NCBI GenBank assembly: GCA_019136335.1
Contig: JAGVUK010000010.1
Span: forward strand, 1-5,340
Source: Methanomicrobiales archaeon
GTDB lineage: Archaea; Halobacteriota; Methanomicrobia; Methanomicrobiales; Methanoculleaceae
Direction: 5' to 3'
Length of the DNA stretch: 5,340 nt
Part shown: positions 1-5,288 of the stretch, piece by piece
Numbering within the stretch: position 1 is the stretch's first letter
Layout of the letters: each line of letters begins with the position of its first letter
Position numbers and translations under genes: made by a program
Notes under the pieces: generated by a model
Databases searched by the model: none
Told to the model about the DNA's origin: nothing
Seen by the model: only the letters and a program-made list of their open reading frames with translations

Positions 1-417
1 GTATGCCGGGATACCGTCAAGGGTGGTCTTCTCCGTCGAGACCCATTCGGCCCCGATGCCGGCCTTGAGGTCTCTTGCGTAGGTCGCGTTCAGCGTCTCA
101 AGGATCGCCTCAGGGGCGGCCTTCCCGTCCGGGAGCGGGATCGTGTTGACGCGGACCTCCTCGTGCTTCACCGGCGAGGAGAACCATACGCTCTCTGCGG
201 ACTCGGTGAAGAACCACCCCTCCGGGCAGGTGACGGCATAGCCGTAGGTCGCGTTGACGTAGGTGCCGTTCCCGGGGACGGGCGCCGGGGTCGGCGTGGG
301 CTCGCCCTCTCCCGGGCCCGGGTCCTGCGGCGCCAAAAGAACCGGCAGCAGGACCGCGACCGCGGCGACCAGAGCGACCGCGAGAACCCCGATGACCAGC
401 AGTCTCTGTGGTTTCAT
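1..417 (-). CDS. Anchored extracytoplasmic protein, N-terminal part (runs off the left edge)
   Basis: The start ATG is at 417-415, and the frame stays open for 139 codons to base 1, so the C-terminus is missing. Residues about 5-30 (RLLVIGVLAVALVAAVAVLL and onward) form one hydrophobic segment after a short basic N-terminus. This is a signal anchor or uncleaved signal; there is no lipobox cysteine. A Pro/Gly/Thr-rich linker (PTPTPAPVPG) follows at about 34-50. The globular part then begins with YVNATYGYAVTCPEGWFF, which resembles the opening strand pair of PsbP-like/DUF1795-type domains (a 'YGY.v..PegW' pattern). That domain call is an inference from pattern memory. The protein probably sits outside the membrane; its function is unknown. 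A TATA-like motif lies about 30 nt upstream, so the mRNA should have almost no leader. The gene follows the broken protease on the same strand, 59 bases downstream of it, but seems to have its own promoter. Confidence 0.8.
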   Translation of the reverse strand, partial: MKPQRLLVIGVLAVALVAAVAVLLPVLLAPQDPGPGEGEPTPTPAPVPGNGTYVNATYGYAVTCPEGWFFTESAESVWFSSPVKHEEVRVNTIPLPDGKAAPEAILETLNATYARDLKAGIGAEWVSTEKTTLDGIPAY

Positions 418-418
418 G

Positions 419-441
419 CTCCCGGGTAGGTGGCCCGGGAG
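419..441. repeat. Perfect 8-bp inverted repeat next to the start codon of the 1-417 gene
   Basis: CTCCCGGG at 419-426 and CCCGGGAG at 434-441 are exact inverted repeats around a 7-base spacer. The left arm ends one base before the start codon (417-415, minus strand). The transcription start predicted from the TATA motif is near base 422, inside the left arm. The element is therefore more likely a DNA operator, or a feature of the extreme 5' end, than a full leader hairpin. Function is inferred only. Confidence 0.55.
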
Positions 442-444
442 ACC

Positions 445-452
445 ATAAATAC
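445..452 (-). promoter_or_regulatory. TATA-like promoter of the 1-417 gene
   Basis: Read on the minus strand, the bases are GTATTTAT, an acceptable archaeal TATA box. Its centre is about 31 nt upstream of the ATG, which places initiation near base 422 and leaves a leader of roughly five bases. No good BRE is visible. The site lies in the 59-base gap after the protease remnant. Confidence 0.45.
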
Positions 453-476
453 CCTTCACCCCGGCGGGGGAACCCG

Positions 477-1252
477 TCAGGGGGCCGCGGCGGGAACGCG
501 GACGTCGGCAAGGAAGTCGTCGAGGGTATCCGCGTACTCCACCCGGATCCCGAAGTGCTCCTCGACGTACGTTCTCGTGTCGACGACGACCGGCCGCTGC
601 CGGGCTATCCGGAGCCCGCCGAAGACCTGGGTCTCCTCCCGGCGCTCGACGACGTTGTTGTTCTTCGCCGGGAGGACGAGGAGGGTCTTTCCGCTCGCCG
701 CGGCGGCCTCGGCCTTCTCAAGGATGCCGCCGACCGGGCCGATGTTGCCGTCCTCATCGATGGTCCCGGTCACGGTCACGCTCTCGTTGAGCCCGGGCTC
801 TGGATGCTGAAGATGATGTCGCTCCTCGTGAGGTCCGTGCGGGAGCGGTCGGCGGCGAGGTCGACGGCGTGGTTTGCGGCATCCTGAAAGACGATCCCCA
901 TCAGGGGCGTTGTCTGGACGAGCACCCGTCCTTTTCCGGGCACGACCTCGACCGAGACGTTCACCATCGCTCCTTCTTCGACCACCCGGTTTGCGGCAAA
1001 CGGGCCGATGCCGGCGATCTCGACCTTCTGGAGGGTGACCGGCGCCTGCATCGATGCCGTTCCCCCGGCCCCGGCATCCCTCCCGGCGGGGAGAGCGGCC
1101 ATGGTTGCGGCCGGGGGCGTGCCGGTCTCCCCGGGCCCGGGGAGAGGTGCGGGGATGCCGTTTCCCGGCACGAGGACTGCGGCAAGGAGGAAGACGTTCA
1201 TGACGAGCGATAACACGAAGAGGATCGTCAGGGTCTTCTCCCGTATGCGCAT
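477..1252 (-). pseudogene. Membrane-anchored Lon-like (S16) serine protease, frameshifted with the catalytic-serine segment missing
   Basis: Two adjoining frames together encode one archaeal Lon-like protease (COG1750-type S16 family, Ser-Lys dyad). The first piece (1252-776, 158 aa) has an N-terminal membrane segment at about residues 8-28, a Pro/Gly/Ala linker, and the family region from VTLQKVEIAGIGPF through GRVLVQTTPLMGIVFQDAAN to DIIFSIQSP. The second piece (779-477, 100 aa from a GTG) starts with VTVTGTIDEDG and includes GPVGGILEKAEAA, with the catalytic Lys codon at 714-716. In intact relatives the nucleophile motif DGPSAGA lies between these blocks. Here only about PGLNES remains, in the other frame, so roughly 25 codons are gone and the frame is shifted. 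The two frames overlap by GTGA. Translation coupling could make two fragments, but neither could form the Ser-Lys active site. A sequencing or assembly error is possible but would have to remove a whole segment. Intact homologues are thought to act outside the membrane; substrates are unknown. Confidence 0.85.
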
Positions 1253-1276
1253 ATGCTGCCCGATATCATGCGTACG

Positions 1277-1292
1277 AATATATACCTTTCCG
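1277..1292 (-). promoter_or_regulatory. Strong archaeal BRE/TATA promoter of the protease gene
   Basis: On the minus strand the sequence reads CGGAAAGG followed directly by TATATATT: a purine-rich BRE and a textbook TATA box. The TATA centre is about 28 nt upstream of the ATG at 1252-1250. Transcription should start at or within 2-3 bases of that ATG, giving a leaderless mRNA. The promoter is intact although the gene behind it is broken. Confidence 0.75.
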
Positions 1293-1348
1293 AAGGGTGT
1301 ACCGGAACCGATCCCACCCGTACACCGGTCGCCAACCGCTCGCGAGCC

Positions 1349-1377
1349 CTCCGGGACCGGAGGCTCCTTGCGGAGCC
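1349..1377. other. Two adjacent stem-loops between the MATE gene and the protease gene
   Basis: CTCCGG (1349-1354) pairs with CCGGAG (1357-1362), and GGCTCC (1362-1367) pairs with GGAGCC (1372-1377) around a TTGC loop; the two structures share one base. They lie 32-60 bases past the MATE stop codon and about 95 bases ahead of the protease ATG. They could stabilise or end the MATE transcript. The only T run nearby on that strand is four bases (CCCTTTTC), so a terminator role is weakly supported. Confidence 0.3.
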
Positions 1378-1408
1378 GGTCGAAAAGGGTTGTCAGGGAT
1401 TCCCCGGA

Positions 1409-2785
1409 CTAATTCTCCCCGCCGAGATCCAGCTTCTTCGTCTTCCAGGCTCCCTGCCGGTAGAAGAAGAGATCGCACAGGAAGACCACCACGGTGCCGC
1501 AGACCACCGCGAACCAGACGAACTGCAGCGGCATGCCCATCGTCACAAAGACCGCGGCAAGACCCACCTGCACGACCAGCTGCCCCGCGATCGCCGCGTA
1601 CATGCCGGGCCTCGTCATCCCCGCACCGTTCATCGCAAACCCCATCGTCATCGCCATGGCTATCACAAAGTACGACATCGGGATTATCCGCATGAACAGG
1701 ATGCCGTTTGCAAGCGACGCCCCGGTCGCGCCGAAGAACGCCAGGAGATGCTTCGCGTGCAGCAGGTAGAGGATACCCACGATCGCCATAAACGACGCAT
1801 TCGCGATCAGCGCAATCCTGACCGCTCTCTCCGCCCTCTCCACTTTTCCCGCTCCCAGGTTCTGGCCGACCATCACCGCGACTCCCGTGCAGAGCCCCAT
1901 CACGAAGACCAGGCCCAGCATATCCAGGCGCTGGCAGATGCCGTATGCCGCCACCGCCGACGTGCCGTACAGTGCCACGATCGCCGTCATCCCCAGGAAC
2001 GCAAAACTCCTGACCCCGCTCTGTACCGCCGATGGTATCGCGACCTTCACGATATCCTTGATCAGCCGCGGTTCAAACGTCCATCTCTCCGGGAACCTGA
2101 CCGGTCCGTTCTTCCTGGACGGCAGGAGGTACATCACCCCGACGAGAAGCAGCACGCCGGTCGTACGCGACGCAAGGGACGCATACGCAGATCCGGCTAT
2201 CCCGAATGCCGGGAGACTGCCAAGACCCATGATCAGCGTCGGGTTCAGGACAATGTTCACGATGTTCACCGCGATCATCACAAACATCGGCGTTCTGGAG
2301 TCTCCCGTACTCTGGAACACGGTCGTCAGGATCATCAGCGTGACGAAGACGAACATTCCTATCAGCACCGGGGAAAGGAAGCGTGCCCCCTCCGTTGCAA
2401 CCTCGGGATCGGCTCCAAGGAGCAGGAGGAGGTCCTGTGACCAGAACACACCGATGACCGCAAGGACCGCTGAGAAGGCGAGCGCCAGGTACAGCGAATG
2501 CGAGAGGATCACCGGGATACGCTCAAACCGCTCCGACCCGTACGCTCGCGACACGAACGCAGCCGTTGCCGTCACGGTCCCGAAGATCACGGTGGTGAGC
2601 ACGATGATGATGGATATGCTCATCGCTCCGCCGGCAATCGAAACATCGCCAAGTTTGCCGATGAAGTACATGTCCACCACCTCCAGGATGCTCGCGAGGA
2701 AGTTGCTGATGATGATCGGAAGGGCCACTATCCAGAGGCCCTTTCCGACCGATCCCTCGGTGAGGATGTTATTGGAAGAGTTCAT
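1409..2785 (-). CDS. MATE family multidrug/cation efflux transporter
   Basis: This is a 458-residue integral membrane protein, the usual MATE size (about 450), with about 12 hydrophobic segments in two homologous halves. MATE proteins export organic cations, drugs or metabolites in exchange for Na+ or H+. The first helix carries the family hallmark: P23 in LPIIISNF and D38 in VVDMYFIGKLG, matching the acidic residue used for ion coupling in archaeal MATE proteins. FQSTGDSRTPMF followed by NIVLNPTLIMG and FGIAGSAYASL (about residues 160-215) is the canonical end of the first half. The second half has AIPSAVQSGVRSF and VAVMVGQNLGAGKVERAERAV. The ATG at 2785-2783 was chosen because MNSSNNILTEGSVGKG gives the normal short cytoplasmic tail before helix 1. 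An upstream TTG at 2866 in the same frame adds 27 unconserved-looking residues. No Shine-Dalgarno site precedes the ATG. The substrate cannot be read from sequence. The gene appears intact. Confidence 0.93.
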   Translation of the reverse strand: MNSSNNILTEGSVGKGLWIVALPIIISNFLASILEVVDMYFIGKLGDVSIAGGAMSISIIIVLTTVIFGTVTATAAFVSRAYGSERFERIPVILSHSLYLALAFSAVLAVIGVFWSQDLLLLLGADPEVATEGARFLSPVLIGMFVFVTLMILTTVFQSTGDSRTPMFVMIAVNIVNIVLNPTLIMGLGSLPAFGIAGSAYASLASRTTGVLLLVGVMYLLPSRKNGPVRFPERWTFEPRLIKDIVKVAIPSAVQSGVRSFAFLGMTAIVALYGTSAVAAYGICQRLDMLGLVFVMGLCTGVAVMVGQNLGAGKVERAERAVRIALIANASFMAIVGILYLLHAKHLLAFFGATGASLANGILFMRIIPMSYFVIAMAMTMGFAMNGAGMTRPGMYAAIAGQLVVQVGLAAVFVTMGMPLQFVWFAVVCGTVVVFLCDLFFYRQGAWKTKKLDLGGEN

Positions 2786-2798
2786 CGTCAGGTGATCA

Positions 2799-2826
2799 TA
2801 TATAAACGGGGTGAAAGATGATAAAG
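2799..2826 (-). promoter_or_regulatory. Promoter region of the MATE gene, two alternative TATA motifs
   Basis: On the minus strand, TTTATATA (2799-2806) is the better TATA match, but its centre is only about 17 nt from the chosen ATG; normal spacing would put initiation inside codon 3. CTTTATCA (2819-2826) is a weaker match, but it predicts initiation near 2796 and a leader of about 10 bases. Either may be used. TATATAAA also reads as a TATA box on the plus strand, but I see no gene close behind it. Confidence 0.45.
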
Positions 2827-2976
2827 GTTCACTGGTTGTTTTAATGCAATTTATCCGCAAATCCACAAAGGAAGGCCGATTCGGCGTTCAATCGGGTACT
2901 GGAACATCCGGGCCTACGGGAGAAGGTAGTGGAACATTTCACCTGGCTTGTTGGTCCTGGTGCGTAGGATTACCGT

Positions 2977-3044
2977 CTCACGCGAAGACTCCTGATTGCT
3001 GCCCCTATCTTCCCTTCGCGTCCTCCCGCGTGCTTCCGCGTGAG
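2977..3044. repeat. Inverted repeat enclosing a degenerate 10-bp tandem repeat
   Basis: CTCACGCG-AAG at 2977-2987 mirrors CTT-C-CGCGTGAG at 3033-3044: 8 perfect pairs, then 3 more after a one-base bulge. Inside the right half, three consecutive 10-base units with the core YYCGCGT (3015-3044) repeat as TTCGCGTCCT, CCCGCGTGCT, TCCGCGTGAG. Such CGCGT-periodic tracts are, to my recollection, scattered between genes in Methanoculleus-like genomes and give spurious open frames. Mobility is not shown. Confidence 0.5.
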
Positions 3045-3071
3045 GCGATATTCCGCAGGAACGGAGCTCGA

Positions 3072-3088
3072 GAAACCCGATGGGTTTC
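3072..3088. repeat. Short perfect hairpin
   Basis: GAAACCC (3072-3078) pairs exactly with GGGTTTC (3082-3088) around a 3-base GAT loop. It is followed by GAACCGCG. The minus-strand GGTTCGAAACC looks at first like a tRNA T-arm, but no cloverleaf fits around it. No role can be assigned. Confidence 0.4.
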
Positions 3089-3316
3089 GAACCGCGACGC
3101 TCTGTCAGGAGCGGAGCGGGAGCACCGCCGGGTGCGACTTGCGCCGGGCCGACGTCACGGGGCCGGATCGGCACCCGGCCATCCCTGTCCAGGGAAGCCT
3201 TACGCAATCAGACCCGTTCCAGGCCCCGGGGATTGGTGCGTGAAAAGGGATCATGCGGGTTTTTCCCCTGCATTCAAATAGGTTCGTCCACTAACGGTGA
3301 TCAGGAAGGTTGTCCC

Positions 3317-3799
3317 CTGTCATTTGAATGCAGCCAGTGCGGCGAATGCTGCAGTCACCTGGGCCTGGTCCATACGATCCATATCGATTATGGGAATTAC
3401 CGCTACCTGATCCGCAACCAGTACACGGGTGAAACGACAGAGGTGTCGATTGATCCGGATAAGATCTCCCTATTTGCCGATACAAGCATCTTCTCCGAGC
3501 GACCGGAGGCGTGCCCGTTTTTCCGGTATGATGCGCCGGCTGCGAAAGGATTCTGCACCGTCCACCTGACGCGTCCTGAGATCTGCCGGGACTACGGCTG
3601 CTGGCGCCTGCTCATCCTTGACGGTTTGGGGAGGAGAGCCGGAAGGATCATGGGCCGACGTCACCTGGCTTCGGAGGATGCTGCGCTGGCCCGGCTCTTT
3701 GAAGAAGAGATCAACCGTCTGGTCGAACCCGACGATGCCGCATGGGACCGGCATGTGATTGAGGTACTGGTCAGGGCCGGTTACACGGTGCGGACCTGA
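3317..3799 (+). CDS. YkgJ-family cysteine-cluster protein (putative Zn/Fe-S cluster binding)
   Basis: With the start used here the protein has 160 residues. It carries the family signature right at the N-terminus: C5-x2-C8-x2-C11-C12 in FECSQCGECC. Further cysteines follow in typical context: C66 in ACPFF, C80 and H83 in GFCTVHLTRPEIC, C90, and C95 in DYGCW. Members of PF03692 are thought to bind a metal or Fe-S cluster; their biochemical role is not established. The start is uncertain because no ATG, GTG or TTG lies in frame near the motif. CTG at 3317 gives the common layout with CxxCxxCC beginning at about residue 5, has a purine-rich AGGAAGG 7 bases upstream, and fits a weak TATA at 3273-3280. 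The nearest conventional start is GTG at 3236 (TTG at 3233), adding 27 residues that look unlike the family. The C-terminal half (ASEDAALARLFEEEINRLVEP) is probably helical. The gene stands alone, divergent from the MATE gene. Confidence 0.85.
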   Translation: MSFECSQCGECCSHLGLVHTIHIDYGNYRYLIRNQYTGETTEVSIDPDKISLFADTSIFSERPEACPFFRYDAPAAKGFCTVHLTRPEICRDYGCWRLLILDGLGRRAGRIMGRRHLASEDAALARLFEEEINRLVEPDDAAWDRHVIEVLVRAGYTVRT

Positions 3800-3934
3800 C
3801 CCGGGCGACCACGGATTTCTCTCCCGGCGAAGGGGGTCCGGGGTATCCACGCACCTTTCGGAACGGGAACGCCATGGCGCGGTCATTTGTGGCTTTCCTG
3901 AGTTCTCCGGTCCTCATCATGCGGAAGAACACTT

Positions 3935-3949
3935 GAAAACGCTTTTATC
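3935..3949 (+). promoter_or_regulatory. BRE/TATA-like promoter motif without an assigned gene
   Basis: GAAAACG immediately before CTTTTATC is a good archaeal BRE plus TATA arrangement. The predicted start, about 26 bases past the TATA centre, is base 3972, which is the first base of a GTG codon opening a 43-codon frame. Confidence 0.4.
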
Positions 3950-3971
3950 TGGCTGGGAAACAACCCCGCGG

Positions 3972-4103
3972 GTGCCGCGAAAGGACCCCGAATTGGAGTT
4001 ATTTCCTTCAGACCTTTATAAGCAGCCGGCTCATTTTCTACTTGTGTCCCAGCCCGGATTGAGAGATTATAGCCACCATGATGCGAAGGAACTCGCCGGG
4101 TGA
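3972..4103 (+). CDS. Candidate leaderless small ORF (43 aa), hypothetical
   Basis: Starting from the GTG at 3972, the frame encodes 43 residues, beginning MPRKDPELELFPSDLYKQ and ending HHDAKELAG, with TGA at 4101-4103. I do not recognise it. The only support is positional: the GTG falls at the transcription start expected from the promoter motif at 3935-3949. A shorter 19-residue version begins at GTG 4044, which in turn is where the TATA at 4015-4022 would start transcription. The frame is also open upstream of 3972 as far as the YkgJ gene, so the length is not informative. It may be a chance frame within a noncoding RNA. Confidence 0.2.
   Translation: MPRKDPELELFPSDLYKQPAHFLLVSQPGLRDYSHHDAKELAG
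4015..4022 (+). promoter_or_regulatory. TATA box without an assigned gene
   Basis: TTTATAAG is a close match to the archaeal TATA consensus. Initiation would be expected near 4044. Downstream on the same strand are a 20-codon GTG frame (4044-4103), hairpins at 4178-4196 and 4280-4308, and a T6 run at 4384-4389, so a noncoding RNA of about 340 bases is conceivable. No RNA family is recognised. Confidence 0.35.
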
Positions 4104-4177
4104 GGGGGTTTGCCGCCGGTTGCGGAAGCGGTTTCCCTGCTAATGGGGGTACAAGATATCCGGATCGAGACTGAAAA

Positions 4178-4196
4178 TAAGCCGGGATCAGGCTTA
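4178..4196. repeat. Stem-loop in the A+T-rich gap
   Basis: TAAGCC (4178-4183) pairs with GGCTTA (4191-4196) around a 7-base loop (GGGATCA). GTTA then appears twice (GTTACCCAGTTA). The strand of any transcript is unknown. Confidence 0.35.
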
Positions 4197-4279
4197 GTTA
4201 CCCAGTTAAGGATATAAGACACCCAGATAGAGTCAGAGAGAACGTATTGTATCATCACTTCCCGGTAGTCCCCAATGTG

Positions 4280-4308
4280 AATTACCCCGGAGAAACGGGG
4301 GGGTAATT
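4280..4308. repeat. Strong hairpin AATTACCCC / GGGGTAATT
   Basis: AATTACCCC (4280-4288) and GGGGTAATT (4300-4308) are perfect 9-base inverted repeats with an 11-base loop. An alternative register pairs CCCCG with CGGGG inside and leaves a small G bulge. No T run follows directly on either strand, so it is not an evident terminator. It could be part of an RNA or a protein-binding site. Confidence 0.5.
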
Positions 4309-4433
4309 GTCAGGGTATGCGAAGTCCATCCATTTACCGCTACGAAGACCGGCATCCGGTTTAAAAGAGGCAACTTCCGCTGGTTTTTTACGAGAATGCC
4401 GGCATAAAAGCCTTCACTTCCGTAGAGGCGTTG

Positions 4434-5012
4434 TCACTCCACCTTTTTGACTGCTTCCACCTCAAGGCGGACCATGAGAACGTGGATGCGGCCATCCTGC
4501 GAGGGGGACCTCTCCACGTACCGGGCCGTCAGCCCGGCGATGAACGCCGGCCGGACCTCTTCGGGAAGACGGTCCAGGTACAGGTGCCAGGTTGTCCGGA
4601 TCCACCCCGCGAGGCCGTCAGGGTTATCGAAGGCCATATCCTTCCCGATCAGCTCAACCCGCACGGGCGTGAGCCCTGCCGCTTCCAGCAGTTCATGCTC
4701 TTCGTCGGGGCCGTAGAAGGCATAACGGGATGGCCGGATGCTGGAAAACGTGGTCCAGGGCTCTTCAGCCAGCATCTCATCCGCGAGCTCGAGGATCGGC
4801 GCGGCGTTCCCTCTTCCGCCCATCTGAAGGAGGGCCCTTCCCCCCGGCCGGAGGGCGCGGGCGATGCCGGAAAAGGCCCTGCCGTGGTCGGAGACCCAGT
4901 GCAGGCCGGTATTCGAGGAGACCATGTCGGACCTCCCGTCGAACGGGAGGTCGAGCATATCGCCCATGATGAACCGGAGATTTAAGCCCGTAACGAGCAT
5001 GACGCCGCGCAC
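4434..5012 (-). pseudogene. Class I SAM-dependent methyltransferase (Tam-like), N-terminus lost
   Basis: The open frame from GTG 5012 has 192 codons (a later ATG is at 5000-4998). It matches the central and C-terminal parts of methyltransferases resembling trans-aconitate methyltransferase. Visible are LRFIMGDMLDLPF (the acidic segment after motif I), SSNTGLHWVSDHGRAFSGI (motif around the catalytic core strand), and ALRPGGRALLQMGGRGN (motif III), followed by a C-terminal domain containing YAFYGPDEEHELLEAAGL and WHLYLDRLPEEVR. The glycine-rich SAM-binding motif I (family pattern D.GCG.G), normally some 30-60 residues before LRF, is absent. Recognisable similarity starts only at about 4985. About 60-70 codons are missing, and that space is taken by the end of the hicA remnant. 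Such a protein could not bind SAM in the usual way, so the gene is called a pseudogene. No promoter or Shine-Dalgarno site is evident for the remaining frame. Confidence 0.75.
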
Positions 5013-5061
5013 AGTCTCATGTCCCCGATGAGAGAAGGGAGAAGTTGACCCATCGAATAGC

Positions 5062-5288
5062 TTACAGTAATTCGTTCAGTTCTTCGACGGTCATACCGGC
5101 CTGCTTGAGGATGTGTGACAGGTTGAACGCTTAACCGGTTTGTGCATGGGTACCGTCAGTTTCAACGTTTTATCCGACAGGCGTTTTTGCAGACGGATAT
5201 GGCTGCCCCGCTGGCGGACCACAACTCACCCACCCCTTTGAAGTGCTGCAATGATTCTATCATAATTCAGGGCAGGCACCTTATTCAT
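5062..5288 (-). pseudogene. hicA: HicA-family toxin (mRNA interferase), nonsense plus frameshift
   Basis: HicA toxins are small double-stranded-RNA-binding-fold ribonucleases that cleave mRNA and are held inactive by HicB. Read through, this gene encodes the full family pattern: MNKVPALNYDRIIAALQRGG, then VVVRQRGSHIRL with the catalytic His in GSH, then LKLTVPMHKPVKRST, then LSHILKQAGMTVEELNELL before the stop at 5062-5064. Two lesions break it. Codon 21 (5228-5226) is TGA where relatives have Trp or Phe. Near 5121 one base is missing, so ACC-TGT replaces the expected ACC-CTG and the frame shifts. With the lost base restored the gene would be 76 codons including stop, a normal HicA length. 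The start ATG overlaps the antitoxin stop by ATGA. Region G+C is about 46% by hand count over 5221-5340, lower than the left end and consistent with acquired DNA. Confidence 0.88.

Larger units (their letters stand above)
2867..3316. other. Gene-poor divergent intergenic region with short repeats
   Basis: This region separates the MATE gene (minus) from the YkgJ gene (plus). I see no convincing gene in it. Open frames here lack family motifs; several only translate the periodic GCG-rich repeats at 2977-3044. GGAACAT occurs twice within about 45 bases (before CCGG and before TTTC). A T5 run follows GCGGG at 3260-3264. A weak TATA-like TTCAAATA (3273-3280) could serve the YkgJ gene. The second half is G+C-rich with small hairpins and no recognisable RNA gene. 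Confidence 0.5.
3800..4433. other. Gap between the YkgJ gene and the methyltransferase remnant, no confident gene
   Basis: No open frame in this 634-base stretch shows a recognisable family. Visible signals, described separately, are two plus-strand TATA motifs, a possible leaderless small ORF, two hairpins, and a T6 run at 4384-4389. By hand count 4141-4260 has about 42% G+C, well below the roughly 65% of the left end. ATGCCGGCAT at 4396-4405 is a perfect 10-base palindrome, and its left half is also an inverted match to CCGGCAT at 4349-4355. The mixture suggests eroded or acquired DNA, but no mobile element is identifiable. Confidence 0.5.

Noticed and set aside
777..779. GTGA overlap in the protease read as a two-gene operon or a programmed frameshift
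   Set aside because: The two frames are halves of one known domain, and the catalytic segment between them is physically absent. A frameshift event would not restore an active enzyme.
1253..2440. Long plus-strand open frame of 395 codons opposite the MATE gene
   Set aside because: Its translation is rich in His, Arg, Asp and Gln with no family motif, as expected for the complement of a G+C-rich membrane-protein gene. The minus-strand frame is clearly MATE.
2850..2968. Plus-strand stretch reading LEHPGLREKVVEHFTWLVG
   Set aside because: It looks protein-like but is only about 40 codons between stops, has no start codon, and matches no family I recognise. It may be a gene remnant, but the evidence is too thin.
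3076..3100. tRNA T-arm-like GGTTCGAAACC on the minus strand
   Set aside because: No acceptor, D or anticodon arms can be built around it; the match comes from the GAAACCC/GGGTTTC hairpin.
2914..3207. 97-codon minus-strand open frame in the intergenic region
   Set aside because: Much of it translates the CGCGT-periodic repeat into an Arg/Glu-rich string (HAEARGRTRRED), a typical spurious product.
4067..4258. 63-codon minus-strand open frame in the A+T-rich gap
   Set aside because: No recognisable motif, promoter or ribosome site. It spans a hairpin and looks like chance.
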